The notes under the pieces are model-generated. The model saw only the letters and a program-made list of their open reading frames with translations, was not told the DNA's origin and ran no database searches. A DNA stretch of 64,000 bases from NCBI GenBank assembly GCA_014529385.2, contig CM043969.1, positions 28,788,946 through 28,852,945 on the forward strand. Direction: 5' to 3'. The stretch is from Adiantum capillus-veneris. Lineage: Eukaryota; Streptophyta; Polypodiopsida; Polypodiales; Pteridaceae. The position numbers and the translations under genes were made by a program. Below are positions 53,890 through 64,000 of the stretch, one piece after another (positions within the stretch are counted from its first letter, which is position 1; each line of letters opens with the position of its first letter).

Positions 53890-55422
53890 GATGATGATGC
53901 TTTGCGCTTGCGCATCTTCCCACTTCTAATGAAGGTGGAGGCAAGATCATGGTACAATGCCTTGGCACAAGAAACCAAGGAACGGTGGGACTTATTAAGG
54001 GCAGCCTTTGTCAAACGTTTTGGAGAGGGCACAACATCAGAGAAACTATGGCAATTGTTGACAGAGTTGAAGCAGGGCAGTATGCTGGAATACGCATCAT
54101 ATGAGTCAAAGTTTGTAGATTTATGGGGGCGATGGGTTGCATCGCTAAGAGAGGATGAGAGGGCACCTGATTTCCTAAAGAAGGATCGGTTTGTGGCTGG
54201 GTTATGGCCAACTCTTAGAGAGAAGGTGAAGGGAAGGTTTCCTGCTACGTATGAGCTAGCAGTTGAAGTGGCCCGCCTTAAAGACAAGAAGTTGCCCCTA
54301 CAAGCCAGGAATATCGATGGAGAGGAAGCCGTTAGGACCCCACCACCTCTAGCACCACCTACAACAGTCGCCCAGAGGATTCAACCACAAGAACCAATTG
54401 AAGATCAGCAAGACCTGCTCAACCGAATCACCAATCAACTTGAGAATCTCTCAGTCCATTTGATACAACAAGGGCATGCACACAATCGCAACCAAGAGCA
54501 AGGGAGAGGACAACGAAGGCAAAACCAAGAATACCACTGCTACAATTGTGGGGAGGATGGTCATGGCATGTACTACTGTCCACAACCAAGGAGGCAGAAT
54601 TTCAACAGAGGAGCCAGACAAAACCAGGTTTCACCACCAAGAGCAAGACCACCACCACAACCTCTCATTCCACCCTTACCCCCACCACCAGTTGGCAATC
54701 AAACAGTAAGCGTCATTAGTCTTGAAGGTAAAGGAAAGGAGAAAGTGGAGGAGGATAAGACCAAAGTTAAAGGAGTAGATGCCATAGGGGTAAAACGCGC
54801 TAGGCATGGTGAATCTTCTCAAAAGGAAGAAAAGATGAAGAATAAAGGGGAATCTAGCAAAAAGCCATCCAAGTCACGACATAAAATTGACATTGTAGAT
54901 TTCTCTTTGGGTGAATGTTCTAAACCATATGATTTGGTTCAAGATGTTTCTGTGCAGGGCCCAAAAATCACCTGGCCCCAATTACTCCACCTAGCACCTA
55001 GGGTGAGGAGACAATGGACAAAGATGGTTAACACAAGGCGACCAAAGCCAAAGATAGCTGGGGCTATCTCCGGGAGGAATCTAGACGACATACTACCAGT
55101 GATGGATGCTTACATAAAAGGGCAACACATCTCCAATATCTACATCGATGGTGGCGCACAAATATGCGTCATGAGTAAAAAAATGATGCACCGTTTGGGT
55201 TTAGAGGTGAGTCGGCCGGCACCATGCCGAGCCAAAATGGCAAATAATTTAAAAGTTCAATGTGTTGGTGTCATAAATGCAGTCAGGATAAAGGCATTCA
55301 ACACCGAGGTAGATGTGGACATCTTTGTCATGCCACACAAAGGGGAGGGCTATCCTATCATTCTAGGGAGGCCTTGGCTTATGGCTATGAGAGAGCTAAG
55401 CAGGACTGGGACACCGGCATAA
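53890..55422 (+). pseudogene. gag-pro: Element K gag (5' truncated) and protease
   Basis: Reading starts inside the gag core at D-D-D-A-L-R-L-R-I-F (53890); Met-like starts nearby are not the true start. Gag core: VEARSWYNALAQETKERWDL, FVKRFGEGTTSEKLWQLL. A linker rich in Gln/Arg and Pro contains the zinc knuckle CYNCGEDGHGMYYC. The protease shows YIDGGAQICVMSKKMMHRLG and GYPIILGRPWL; its active site reads D-G-G. A two-base GA insertion in AGAGAGAG near 55395 shifts the frame; the end ELSRTGTPA is out of frame. Confidence 0.85.
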
Positions 55423-57335
55423 TCCAGATCAAGGATGCAAAAGGGAGGCCAATACTTTACGACATGAAGATAGGTCAACAATGCGAAATGGATCTAGAAA
55501 CCTCCGAGGATGAGTTTTCTAGTGGTGAATCTTCAACCGCTTCAGAGGAGGAGTCAACAATGAGTGAAGAAAGTGACAGTAGCATTGAGGTGATGGGGAT
55601 CATTCTCAAGGCCCCTAAGAAGATGGAGCAACCTGATGCCTCATCATCAAGCCAAGGGGAGACACCAGGTATACAACCTCTGGTAGAAGCAAGTAAGCTA
55701 CATCAAATGCTCTCTAGTGAGTTGTGTGGGAAGGAGCGTGAAGATTATATTTTGATGCTAAGTAATTTTACCACATTGTTCATTGATGAATATGATAAAA
55801 TCACTGGCATCACAGTAGTTCAACATAACATTAAGCTCAAGGAGGGAAGTAAACCTGTAGTGCAGAAGCTCAGGCGGCTAGGAGTAATTCAACAAGACGC
55901 CCTACTCAAAGAGGTGAGGAAATTGCTAGAAGCCGGTTTTATCTATCCTGTTGAAGACTCAGAGTGGGTTTCTCCAGTGGTAGTCACACCAAAGAAGAAT
56001 GGTAAGTGGAGGGTTTGTGTTGATTACAAGCCTCTTAATGCAGCCACAAAGAGGGACCATTTTCCTCTTCCTTTTCAAGACGAAATACTCAATGAGGTAG
56101 CAGGACATGAGCGCTACACGGTATGTGATGGCTACTCAGGCTACTTCCAAATTAGCATCGCTGAAGAAGATCAAAAGAAGACAACCTTCATCACACCATG
56201 GGGATGTTTTGCTTACAGAGTTATGCCTTTTGGTCTCACTAATGCTCCAGCCACTTTTCAGCGATATGTGACATTTGTTTTTCAGCCATTCTTTGGAAAA
56301 TCAATTCGTGTTTTTATTGATGACTTTTGCATCTATAGCTCTCGCTCTCTTCATTTGGAGAAAGTTTATGAAGGTCTAGCTAGGCTACAAGCTTTGGGTG
56401 GCCAACTCAATGTGGAGAAATGCCACATTGGTGAAAGCAAGGTTACTCTTCTTGGCCATGTGATCTCGGCCAACGGCATTGAAGCTGACCCAAGCAAGGT
56501 TCAAGCCTTGGTGGCTTTGACCTCTCCCACCACAACAAAGCAATTGGTCTCTTTCCTTCAAAAGGTGAGGTATTTGAGTAGGTTCATTCACTTGCTCTCC
56601 CAAGTGGTTCTCCCTTTACAACAAGTTACCCATCAAGAGATCTTCACTTGGAGTGAAGAAAATGAACAACAATTCAATGAGGTAAAACAAATTCTAGCTT
56701 CACTTCCCACCATAGCACCTCCAAAGTGGGACGAGCCATTTTATGTAAACCCTAGTGTTGGCAATGACACACTTGGGGCTGTATTGATGCAAAAGGATCC
56801 TCAAACTTCTTTCATGCGTCCTATCTACTTCTCTAGTCGAATGATGACCCCATCAGAAAAGGGATACACGGCAGTGGAGCACATGGTGCTTGCATTAACG
56901 TTTGCTACCACCAAATTTCGCTCTTATTTATTGTCTAGACCATTCATAATCTTAACAATGGAAGAAGTATTTCCTTATGTAATGCAGCACATGGATGTTT
57001 CTTCTAGGATTTCCAAATGGCTCACAAGGCTACAAGAGTTTGACTACACAATGCAAGTGGAGAACTCCACAAGGGCCAGTCTTGGAGGTATTCTCACTCA
57101 TCGCCACTATGAAAAGAAGCTAAAGATAAAGCCAAATGATCAAGATATTACACCTGTGCTGGAAGTCCCTAAGGTAGAGGAGGCTCACTCTCTTTTCTTT
57201 GATGGAGCCTACAAGAGGAAAGTGGACAAAGCTGTAGCAGGCATTGTCATCTTCAACGAGCAAGGGGACAAGGTTTTCTCCATTGGTAATCTTTGGATTC
57301 TCACTCTAACAATGAGGCAGAATATGCAGCTTTAA
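55390..57335 (+). pseudogene. pol: Element K reverse transcriptase and first, degenerate RNase H
   Basis: After the frameshift the frame reads AKQDWDTGIIQIKDAKGRPI, an acidic linker, then reverse transcriptase (WVSPVVVTPKKNGKWRVCVD, YSGYFQISIAEEDQKKT, MPFGLTNAPATFQRYV, active site FIDDFCIYS). The RNase H that follows has FYVNPSVGNDTLGAVL with Asn where the first catalytic Asp should be, and TMEEVFPYV where T-D-H is usual. It is probably inactive, as is typical for Tat elements. The start of the second RNase H (LFFDGAYKRKVDKAVAGIV) lies at the end, before a one-base frameshift near 57288. The first 120 or so bases of the open frame before 55390 are out of frame. Confidence 0.87.
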
Positions 57336-58960
57336 CTCTTGGGTTAGAGTGGTGTGTGACACAGGGCATTCAACGGTTAAATGTATTTGGTGATGCCATG
57401 CTTTTAATAAAACAAATACAAGGAACTTGGGCTTGTAAAAATCATATCTTGCTAGGCCATTTGCGCAAAGTCAAGGAACTTTTAGGGAAATTTCAAGTTA
57501 TACAATTACATCATGTCCCTCGAGCAGAAAATCAAGAAGCAGATGCTCTAGCTAGAGAGAAGTTGCAAGATGTTTCAGTGGTGGGTGCTATCAAGTTGAA
57601 GCTGCCTCTCTTCCAAGGTAGCGATGCTATGCCTGACATCATGAGTTTCTTGGACACAGGAGAGTGTCCTAAGGATCTTACTAAGGGCCAAAAGCAGTGG
57701 CTTGTGCGCAAGGCAACAAAATACCGCCTTATCAATGACGACCTCTACTGCAAGGGTAAGGATCAAATTCTTAGGCGCGTACCTCTCTCTAGAGAGATCA
57801 CTGAAATCATTTCAAGTTGCCATGATGGTGTTTGCAGAGGACACTTTGCACTTGATATCACTAGTAGAAAGATTCTACAAGCCGGGTTTGTATGGCCTAG
57901 TCTACATAGGGATGTGCATCATTGGTGTAAAACATGCAAGGAATGTCAAAAGGCAGGGGATAGGAGGCTCACATATGAGCCACAGACTCCTATAATCTCA
58001 CATGGACCATTTGAGAAATGGGGAATTGATGCTATTGGGCCTTTGCCAAGGAGTCAATCAGGTAAATTTTATATCATCATGGGTGTGGACTACATGACCA
58101 GGTGGGCTGAAGCAGTTGCCACCACCCGGATTACAGCTAAGGAAGTGGCTAAGTTTGTATTTGAAAACATTTGTTGCCGTTTTGGCACTCCTCTTGAAAT
58201 AATTTCTGACAGGGGACCAGGTTTTAGAGGAGACCTTGTAGGAGAGCTAATGGAGAAGTTAGGTATCTCACGACGACACTCAACTCCCTACTACCCACAA
58301 TGCAATGGTTTGGTGGAAAAGGTAAATGGTATGATCTGCAAGATCATCACTAAGCATGTAAACAATCACAAAAGTGATTGGGACAAGCATCTTATGGCTC
58401 CACTTTGGGCTTATCGCACTTCATTTCGCACATCCCTTGGGTTCACACCATATCACTTGGTGTTTGGTAAGGAAGCCATTTTACCCATTGAAGTACAATT
58501 GGCTAGTCTCAGGGTGCTAGCTGGGCAGGTGGAACGTCCTAATGCTCATCTCCACAACCACATTCTTGATCTAGAGAGGCTTCAACTAGATAGAGAAGAT
58601 GCTATCAACTATTATGCAGCACAGGCAGAGCAACGTCGACTTACCTTCAACAAGGGACTTAGGGCAAAAGGTCTCAAGAAAGGTATGTTGGTCCTACGGT
58701 ATGATAACAGGTTTGACACTAGGAAGGATAAAAAGTTTTCACCCAGATGCGAAGGGCCATTTGTCATTAGAAAGCGCTACGCCAATGGCAGTTACCGATT
58801 GATGGATGCAGATGGTAGGCTCCACAAAACACGTGTCAATGGATGGAGGTTGAAGCAGTACTTTTTGAGATTTGATCAAACACCTGTGATGGAAATCCCC
58901 GAGGAGGGAGACTCCTCCACCTCAATTGAAGAAGAATCAGGTACAACGCTAGAGGCATGA
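57293..58960 (+). CDS. pol: Element K second RNase H (most of it) and integrase
   Basis: The open frame (555 codons) begins in SLDSHSNNEAEYAALTLGLE, the Glu motif of an archaeal-type RNase H. Asp in VFGDAMLLIKQI and in NQEADALA follow; with FFDGAY upstream the D-E-D-D set is complete. Integrase: zinc-binding SCHDGVCRGH and CKTCKECQK; catalytic Asp (GIDAIGP), Asp (ISDRGPGF), Glu (GLVEKVNG); then TSLGFTPYHLVFGKEAILPI and the C-terminal GPFVIRKRYANGSYRL. No chromodomain. The frame stops 12 bases before the polypurine tract area. The start codon shown is not a real start; the product belongs to a polyprotein. Confidence 0.9.
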   Translation: MDSHSNNEAEYAALTLGLEWCVTQGIQRLNVFGDAMLLIKQIQGTWACKNHILLGHLRKVKELLGKFQVIQLHHVPRAENQEADALAREKLQDVSVVGAIKLKLPLFQGSDAMPDIMSFLDTGECPKDLTKGQKQWLVRKATKYRLINDDLYCKGKDQILRRVPLSREITEIISSCHDGVCRGHFALDITSRKILQAGFVWPSLHRDVHHWCKTCKECQKAGDRRLTYEPQTPIISHGPFEKWGIDAIGPLPRSQSGKFYIIMGVDYMTRWAEAVATTRITAKEVAKFVFENICCRFGTPLEIISDRGPGFRGDLVGELMEKLGISRRHSTPYYPQCNGLVEKVNGMICKIITKHVNNHKSDWDKHLMAPLWAYRTSFRTSLGFTPYHLVFGKEAILPIEVQLASLRVLAGQVERPNAHLHNHILDLERLQLDREDAINYYAAQAEQRRLTFNKGLRAKGLKKGMLVLRYDNRFDTRKDKKFSPRCEGPFVIRKRYANGSYRLMDADGRLHKTRVNGWRLKQYFLRFDQTPVMEIPEEGDSSTSIEEESGTTLEA

Positions 58961-58988
58961 ATACCTCTAGCCTTAGGGGGAGGGCTAA

Positions 58989-60909
58989 TGAGGAAAGCTT
59001 TTCCATGCATGGGAACCCCCCCATATATTTTTGCCCTTTTATCAAAATATTTCCCATTATATAAGTTACTTTTGATTTTTTCTTCCTTTTTCACAAACGT
59101 TTTAGCCTTTATTAAATAAATAATACTTATGCTAATCAATCACGATGTAGCATAATAAGTAAGCTTTCTTTGTTGATCTCTCTTTTGACCTTAAATATTA
59201 TATATATATATTCTAGTATTTTCTAATATATTTTTTTCATGTATATATATTAGTCCACTCTACCAAATATTTTATTCACTAGTTTTCATTTTCAAACCTC
59301 AACCCCACTTTCAAATTTCAATAATACCTCCATCTAGATGATTGCCAATCTTTTCAACACTCTAGGTCATGTTTTCATACACATGAAGGAGCTTACACTT
59401 GAAGGCAAGAGAGAAGTCCACTCAAAGGGGACCACCAAAAGACTTTTGCAGCCACAAATAATACATTATTTGGCTGAATTTTTTAAGTAAAGAAGAACCC
59501 CGAATCTGAAGGAGAGTTCAACATGAAAGATGTAGCTCGTAATCTCAACTTTTAGCTCAATTTTTTTCAGAATTTTTGGAGTTATGAACACGGAGATATG
59601 ATTTTTGTAGTGGACCCCAGTTTTCTCGTGTAATGGTCACACAGGCCATCCCCACTTTTCTTCCTTCTAGAATGGCTATGGTTCTACAAGTCTTCAAGCA
59701 TGATTACAAGAGACAAGGCTCTTTTAATGAGGTCTTCGCTAGTCTAGAGTAATTCTATCACCATTTTTGGAGGATCCATCCTCATCAACAAATATCCACC
59801 TTCGACAACCTCTCTTATAATTTTTTTACCTCTCTCTTCTCTCCCTAATAGGCTTATGTCTATCCAAAGCTAGACTATTGTAAATATTTCCTATCCTCTA
59901 CATCCTACCCACATTCTCTCTTTTTCTCTCTCTATTGACTCTGGTATTTTAAATAATGAGGAGACAAGATGGGAGCCACAGTCACATGCACCCCATTTTC
60001 CTAGTCACCAAAGTGGGACTCTCACCTCAAATAGAAATATTGCTAAATCCTTCCCTCCTTCCCTATATAAGGAGGCCTGAGAGCTCACTTGGGGGAGAGA
60101 ACACACACACACACACACCTATCCATACACACTCTTGTGCTACATGCTTGTAGCATGAACCCTAATCACATAATCACAACACCATCATCATCACCATCAC
60201 CATGCACAAAAGATGAGCACCACACCTCCACACCACTTGTAATTAAGGGTTGAAGGCACAATTTCAAGAAGAAGAAGGGTGGACACACTCATGATATTCC
60301 TCGCCATCAACTCCCATCTCTCCATTATGCCTCCTACGATCTTGTTCCCTTCTCATTTTCCTTCCATACGCTACCTATTGTATTCATCTTTTGCAAGCAA
60401 TCAACACACTCCATCTTGGTGCCATACTTTGTGTCGCTTTGGATACATCTCATTGTGAGTATGGTATATGCTTGTTCCTTGCCATTTTTTTTCTGCTTAT
60501 GTTAAGGTGTGCGGATTCACCACCACACACACACACTCTCTCTCCCTCTTATACTCCTATCATCTTGCTACTTCCATCTTAAGGTGTGCGGATTCGCCAC
60601 CTTTTGTATGAGAAGTGAGCATACTTGCATGTATCCCTGACCTCGTTATCTTCCTTACTACATGCATGCGTAGCGAGCCCATTCTCACTCACTCACCACT
60701 CCTCTCACCTTATTCTCCAACCACCCCATTCCACATTTGGGCGTGGATCTTGAAATTGTTTCCATGCATGCTTCATTGTGTATATGTATGCGTCCTAGCC
60801 GCATATCTTGCTAGGTGGTGCCCCTATTGTGTATTCCCCATGATGAGGCCATTGTGCATAGTCTTGGTGTAGAGGCCACCGGGTCTATTTTTTCACTTCC
60901 GCCTCTCAC
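58989..60909 (+). repeat. 3' LTR of element K
   Basis: It starts TGAGGAAAGC after the purine tract CTTAGGGGGAGGGCTAA and ends TTCCGCCTCTCA. It is nearly identical to 51123-53043, with roughly ten differences over the 2.77-kb repeat by eye. The TATA box is at 60064-60072. Confidence 0.88.
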
Positions 60910-61755
60910 CACTAACACAAAAATAGAGTGTGTATTGTGCCTAAGTTCATAAGACAAAGAAGAAAGAAAGGGGGCACACAGTGTGTGTGGCTATGGTGGT
61001 GTGTGTGTGAGTGTCTGTGCGTATTAATCTTCCTCTTCCGCTGTGCTCTTGGGTCCTCTCCTTCACGAAAAGGTCTTATCGTAATTCATCCCAAATGGTG
61101 AAATGTGGTACACAATGAGGATGGCCATAATAAACAGATTCCATCAAAGAAATGTAAATACACTGTACTTTGTCTTGTTTGCCTATCACAAACACATGCT
61201 CTTAACATGTCTTCTAAAAATGATCTATGTTTTCACTTTGGCCATGTGTTTGGGATGATGACCACTACTTATGCCCAAATAACCACGATTTAGTGGACAC
61301 TTGTTGAAAATGATAGTTGGTGGGTGGTTACTAAGAGGGTTAACTAGAGTATGTCAGTAGCTTCTACTACGTACAATGTGATTACAAAAAGAAAGAGATA
61401 GAGAGGTTAATGGATGATTAATACACCATTAGGTCTCCCCAATTTTGGAAAAATAAAAAGCCTTTCAAAACATCTTAAGTGCATATGTGAAGGGTGAGTT
61501 TAGAAAATGAAAATACTTATAAGGTGAAAAGTCAAAAGAATTTTTGTATCCATATAAAGAGGATGTCTACTTCACATTGGTGCATTTGTGTTTTCTTTTT
61601 AGTGCTTTCTTCTCTTTAAAGTGTCCTTGCACTATGTAGTAAATATTTTTTTTGAAGCCATGGGTCTCCCCAATGTCATAAAAATAAAAAACCTTTAGAA
61701 ACATCTACAACAAGCTAAAATATCAAGATCTAGAAGGAAAAATAAAAGCTAAAAG
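60910..61755 (+). repeat. Second copy of the J LTR end and its 690-base flank
   Basis: CCACTAACACAAAAATAG and the following 153 bases repeat the end of the J 3' LTR (53044-53200). Then comes the same flank as 53201-53890, ending AAGCTAAAAG at 61755. Beyond this the two copies differ. It marks the original right-hand context of element J. Confidence 0.9.
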
Positions 61756-64000
61756 AGATGCCAAATACCCTTTCTTTATATAAGAAGGGTACAAAAGATT
61801 TTTGACCTTTGGGTGCCATGAGGCTTTCCATCTTCTACACTATCACCTTTCACTTTCACTTTCTTGTAGATGTTTCTAAGGATAATTATTTTTATGAAAT
61901 TGGGGAGTTAGCATTGAAAAAAATCAAATAATGGTCAAAAGGAGAGACAAATGAGATGACATAGAGTAGGGATACATGAGGGATGTATTGTGCATAGGGT
62001 GAATTGCATTACAATAGTGAATAAAGTGCTACAAGAGAATTAAATGGTTTAGATCTCTCCTAGAAGAACCCTCTACTTTCTAATGATGCCTTACTGCTAT
62101 GACACTCCAAGAAGGTCATTTGAATTAAATTTTGGTCTTAGATAACCATAGTTCAAGAGTATTCAATAGTGATAATGTTTTAAGTATGCATACACCTAAA
62201 CCTTAGCTTTACATTATGCCCAGAACATGACTTGTAAACCTTTTGTCACTATCATATATTGTGGATGACTCACCTTGTGGAATTTGAAAACATTTTAAAG
62301 AAATAAATCAACCACAAATTAGCTTGCATTTAGCCTTCTTACTCAAACAAATTGGCGCATCAAAATAGCATCCTTCGGTGATAGAGAATGCATATGTTAG
62401 ATAACCATAGTTCAAGAGTATTTAATAGTGGTAATGTTTTAAGTGTGCATGCACCTAAACCTTAGCTTTACATTCTGCTCAAAACATGAGTTATAAACCT
62501 TTAGTAACTATCATATATTGTGGATGACTCACCTTATGGAATTTGAAAACGTTCTCAATAAATCAACTACAAATTATCTTTCACTTAGCCTTCTTACTCA
62601 AACAATTTGGTGCATCAAAATGGCATCCGTCGATAGTAGAGAATGCATATGTTGGACATGCTCGAGCCTCTCCAAGAAAAGTTTATGTGGACTATGTGTA
62701 TATTATGTGGGCAATGCGGACCTCCCACTAGCTTAGTCATGAATCCATATATGCAAGGTTTCTAACCATGCACTTTCTTAATCACCATCAATGTCTTAGT
62801 ACTTGGGCCTTGGCTACAACTGCTTCCTTGGATTATGCTTGTTTCCACTTCTCACAGATTTTTGGTGGATTGCTTGCAAGGATGTAATTATAATTTGGTC
62901 ATGTGTTGATGCATGCTTTGCTTCTAGCAAAAAAGTCAAGAATACTCTCTACCATCCATCACATTACCCTTGCCACCATTAAACACATGGCACACTACAT
63001 TCCAATTTGCATGTACTTTGTCTGCCATGAAACCAAAAAAATCTACCGTCTCACAACCATATTTGGCCATCATTTTATTGAAGCAATCCCAAAAAAATCA
63101 TTACAAGTCCTCTTCCTTCATTTTGCATGTTGCAATAGTGAGGAGGCCTTTTATGATATCCCATTTATGAATGAAAATTAATTTCTTGCAAGATGATGGT
63201 CACTGAAACATTTTTATGCTTAAACAATATACCTTGGATCATATACATGACACACCATTGCCACCTAATCCATGACCCAATTAGTGTGATCAAATTGAAC
63301 CTAGGTGTAGCATAGATCTCTCATTACATTTTTTCTCATACATTGCACCAAGTCAACACCTGATGATGGTCCCATTGTGGACATCTTGAAAGCAAAGCTC
63401 TTCTTCCCTTCTTTATCTTGTCCCAAAAATCTATTACCCTGAAAGAAGTCATAGGTGCAATTTTGTTTCAAATTTTAAAGTATGTCAATACCAAATGAAT
63501 CTTTGGTATCAAGCCACTCCATATTGCCGTGAACAGATCATCCAATCCTACGAAAACATTCAATGAAAGGAGGATTGCAAAAAATATTCATTTACGTAGC
63601 ATAAAAGACTGGCGCATAGTACATGCAATAGATCTGTTACCATTTGATTTGCACCAAGGGACCCATTTCCTATGCCATAGCATAGAGTTGTTGCTCACTA
63701 ATTTTTTGGCTTGCACTGTAAGCTTGAAGAAAAGAGGCCAACAATTTTTCTTTTCCCACATACATCTATACTTTTTTACAATCTAAGGTGCTTTGAAATA
63801 CTGAAAACAATTTGTAACTACTTTGTTGCTCAAACATATTCCAATTTCATGTCCAACAGGTGGTAAATATTTTATCTTTTATGTCTTTCTTAGTCCATTG
63901 GCCACATGGACACAAGTTTGCTTGTTCAGGCAGTGTGTAAATGCTCATCTTGGTATAGATTTGTCGATTTAGTCAACACCAATTAGCCGTGCAGATTCGC
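61756..64000. other. AT-rich right flank, no supported gene
   Basis: No retrotransposon domain is visible. The frames of 60-92 codons at 62518-63786 lack recognisable motifs and overlap one another. A tandem duplication lies at 62140-62656. Confidence 0.5.
62140..62656. repeat. 259-base tandem duplication
   Basis: The unit beginning AGATAACCATAGTTCAAGAG occurs at 62140 and at 62399. The copies are diverged by substitutions and small indels, so the event is old. It does not keep any reading frame. Confidence 0.85.

Larger units (their letters stand above)
53890..60909 (+). mobile_element. Element K: Tat-lineage Ty3 element lacking its 5' LTR and gag start
   Basis: Order: gag (from the middle), zinc knuckle, protease, reverse transcriptase, degenerate RNase H, second RNase H, integrase, polypurine tract (about 58972-58986), 3' LTR (58989-60909). 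The second, archaeal-type RNase H before integrase is the hallmark of the Tat lineage. The left edge at 53890 is a duplication junction, not an LTR. Two frameshifts separate three open frames. Confidence 0.85.

Noticed and set aside
51123-53890. The whole 2.77-kb repeat as the 5' LTR of element K
   Set aside because: It includes the end of the copia LTR and 690 bases of flank, ends without a primer site, and abuts mid-gag. The LTR proper ends at 53043.

Overview
The window looks like nuclear DNA of a land plant with a large, transposon-rich genome. The evidence is plant-type LTR retrotransposons with initiator-Met-tRNA primer sites, chromodomain Ty3 elements, a Tat-type Ty3 element with a second RNase H, a Ty1/copia element, AAACCCTAA telo-boxes, and one pair of exons from an apparent cellular gene. 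I cannot name the species. No CRISPR array, bacterial operon, rRNA or tRNA gene is visible. Almost everything is retrotransposon, nested several layers deep. I use letters for the elements.

Left part (1-16.3 kb). Element A (+ strand, starts left of the window, ends 5253) is a gag-protease-only Ty3-like element with no reverse transcriptase. Its 3' LTR holds B, a solo LTR with a perfect GCCTC target-site duplication (TSD). A is itself inserted in the integrase of element C (- strand, 5254 to about 11090), a broken chromovirus-like gag-pol. Then come D, a short non-autonomous LTR element (about 11091-13129), LTR debris (13130-15146), and E, the last part of a chromovirus pol (15147-16302).

Middle (16.3-39.5 kb). 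Element E is cut by T, a head-to-tail array reading LTR-internal-LTR-internal-LTR-internal on the - strand. Its units are non-autonomous: a gag N-terminus, His/Asp repeats, an unrecognised segment of about 200-250 residues and a chromodomain-like tail. A longer relative, G (19205-25081, TSD GTTGC), sits in the first unit and also carries the gag core, zinc knuckle and protease. Element H (+ strand, 26102 to about 35545, no pol) sits in the second LTR. Inside the LTR of H lies F (26624-34376), an almost complete chromovirus. F is the most intact element and could in principle supply enzymes to relatives, although its own frame is broken. The nest E > T > H > F is four layers deep.

Right part. 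A (TA)n tract with a duplicated 148-bp unit (39.45-40.2 kb) and an LTR fragment lead into 41.2-43.8 kb. That stretch has few repeats and holds two spliced-looking exons of a plant gene (42034-42568). Copia element J follows (43842-53200). It has a MITE-like insert in its 5' LTR, a 1.6-kb solo LTR in its integrase, and a solo LTR of element K in its 3' LTR. K (53890-60909) is a Tat-lineage element lacking its 5' end. The layout K-LTR / J-LTR end / 690-bp flank occurs twice, nearly identically. This is best explained by a tandem duplication followed by LTR-LTR recombination. The last 2.2 kb is AT-rich with one 259-bp tandem duplication.
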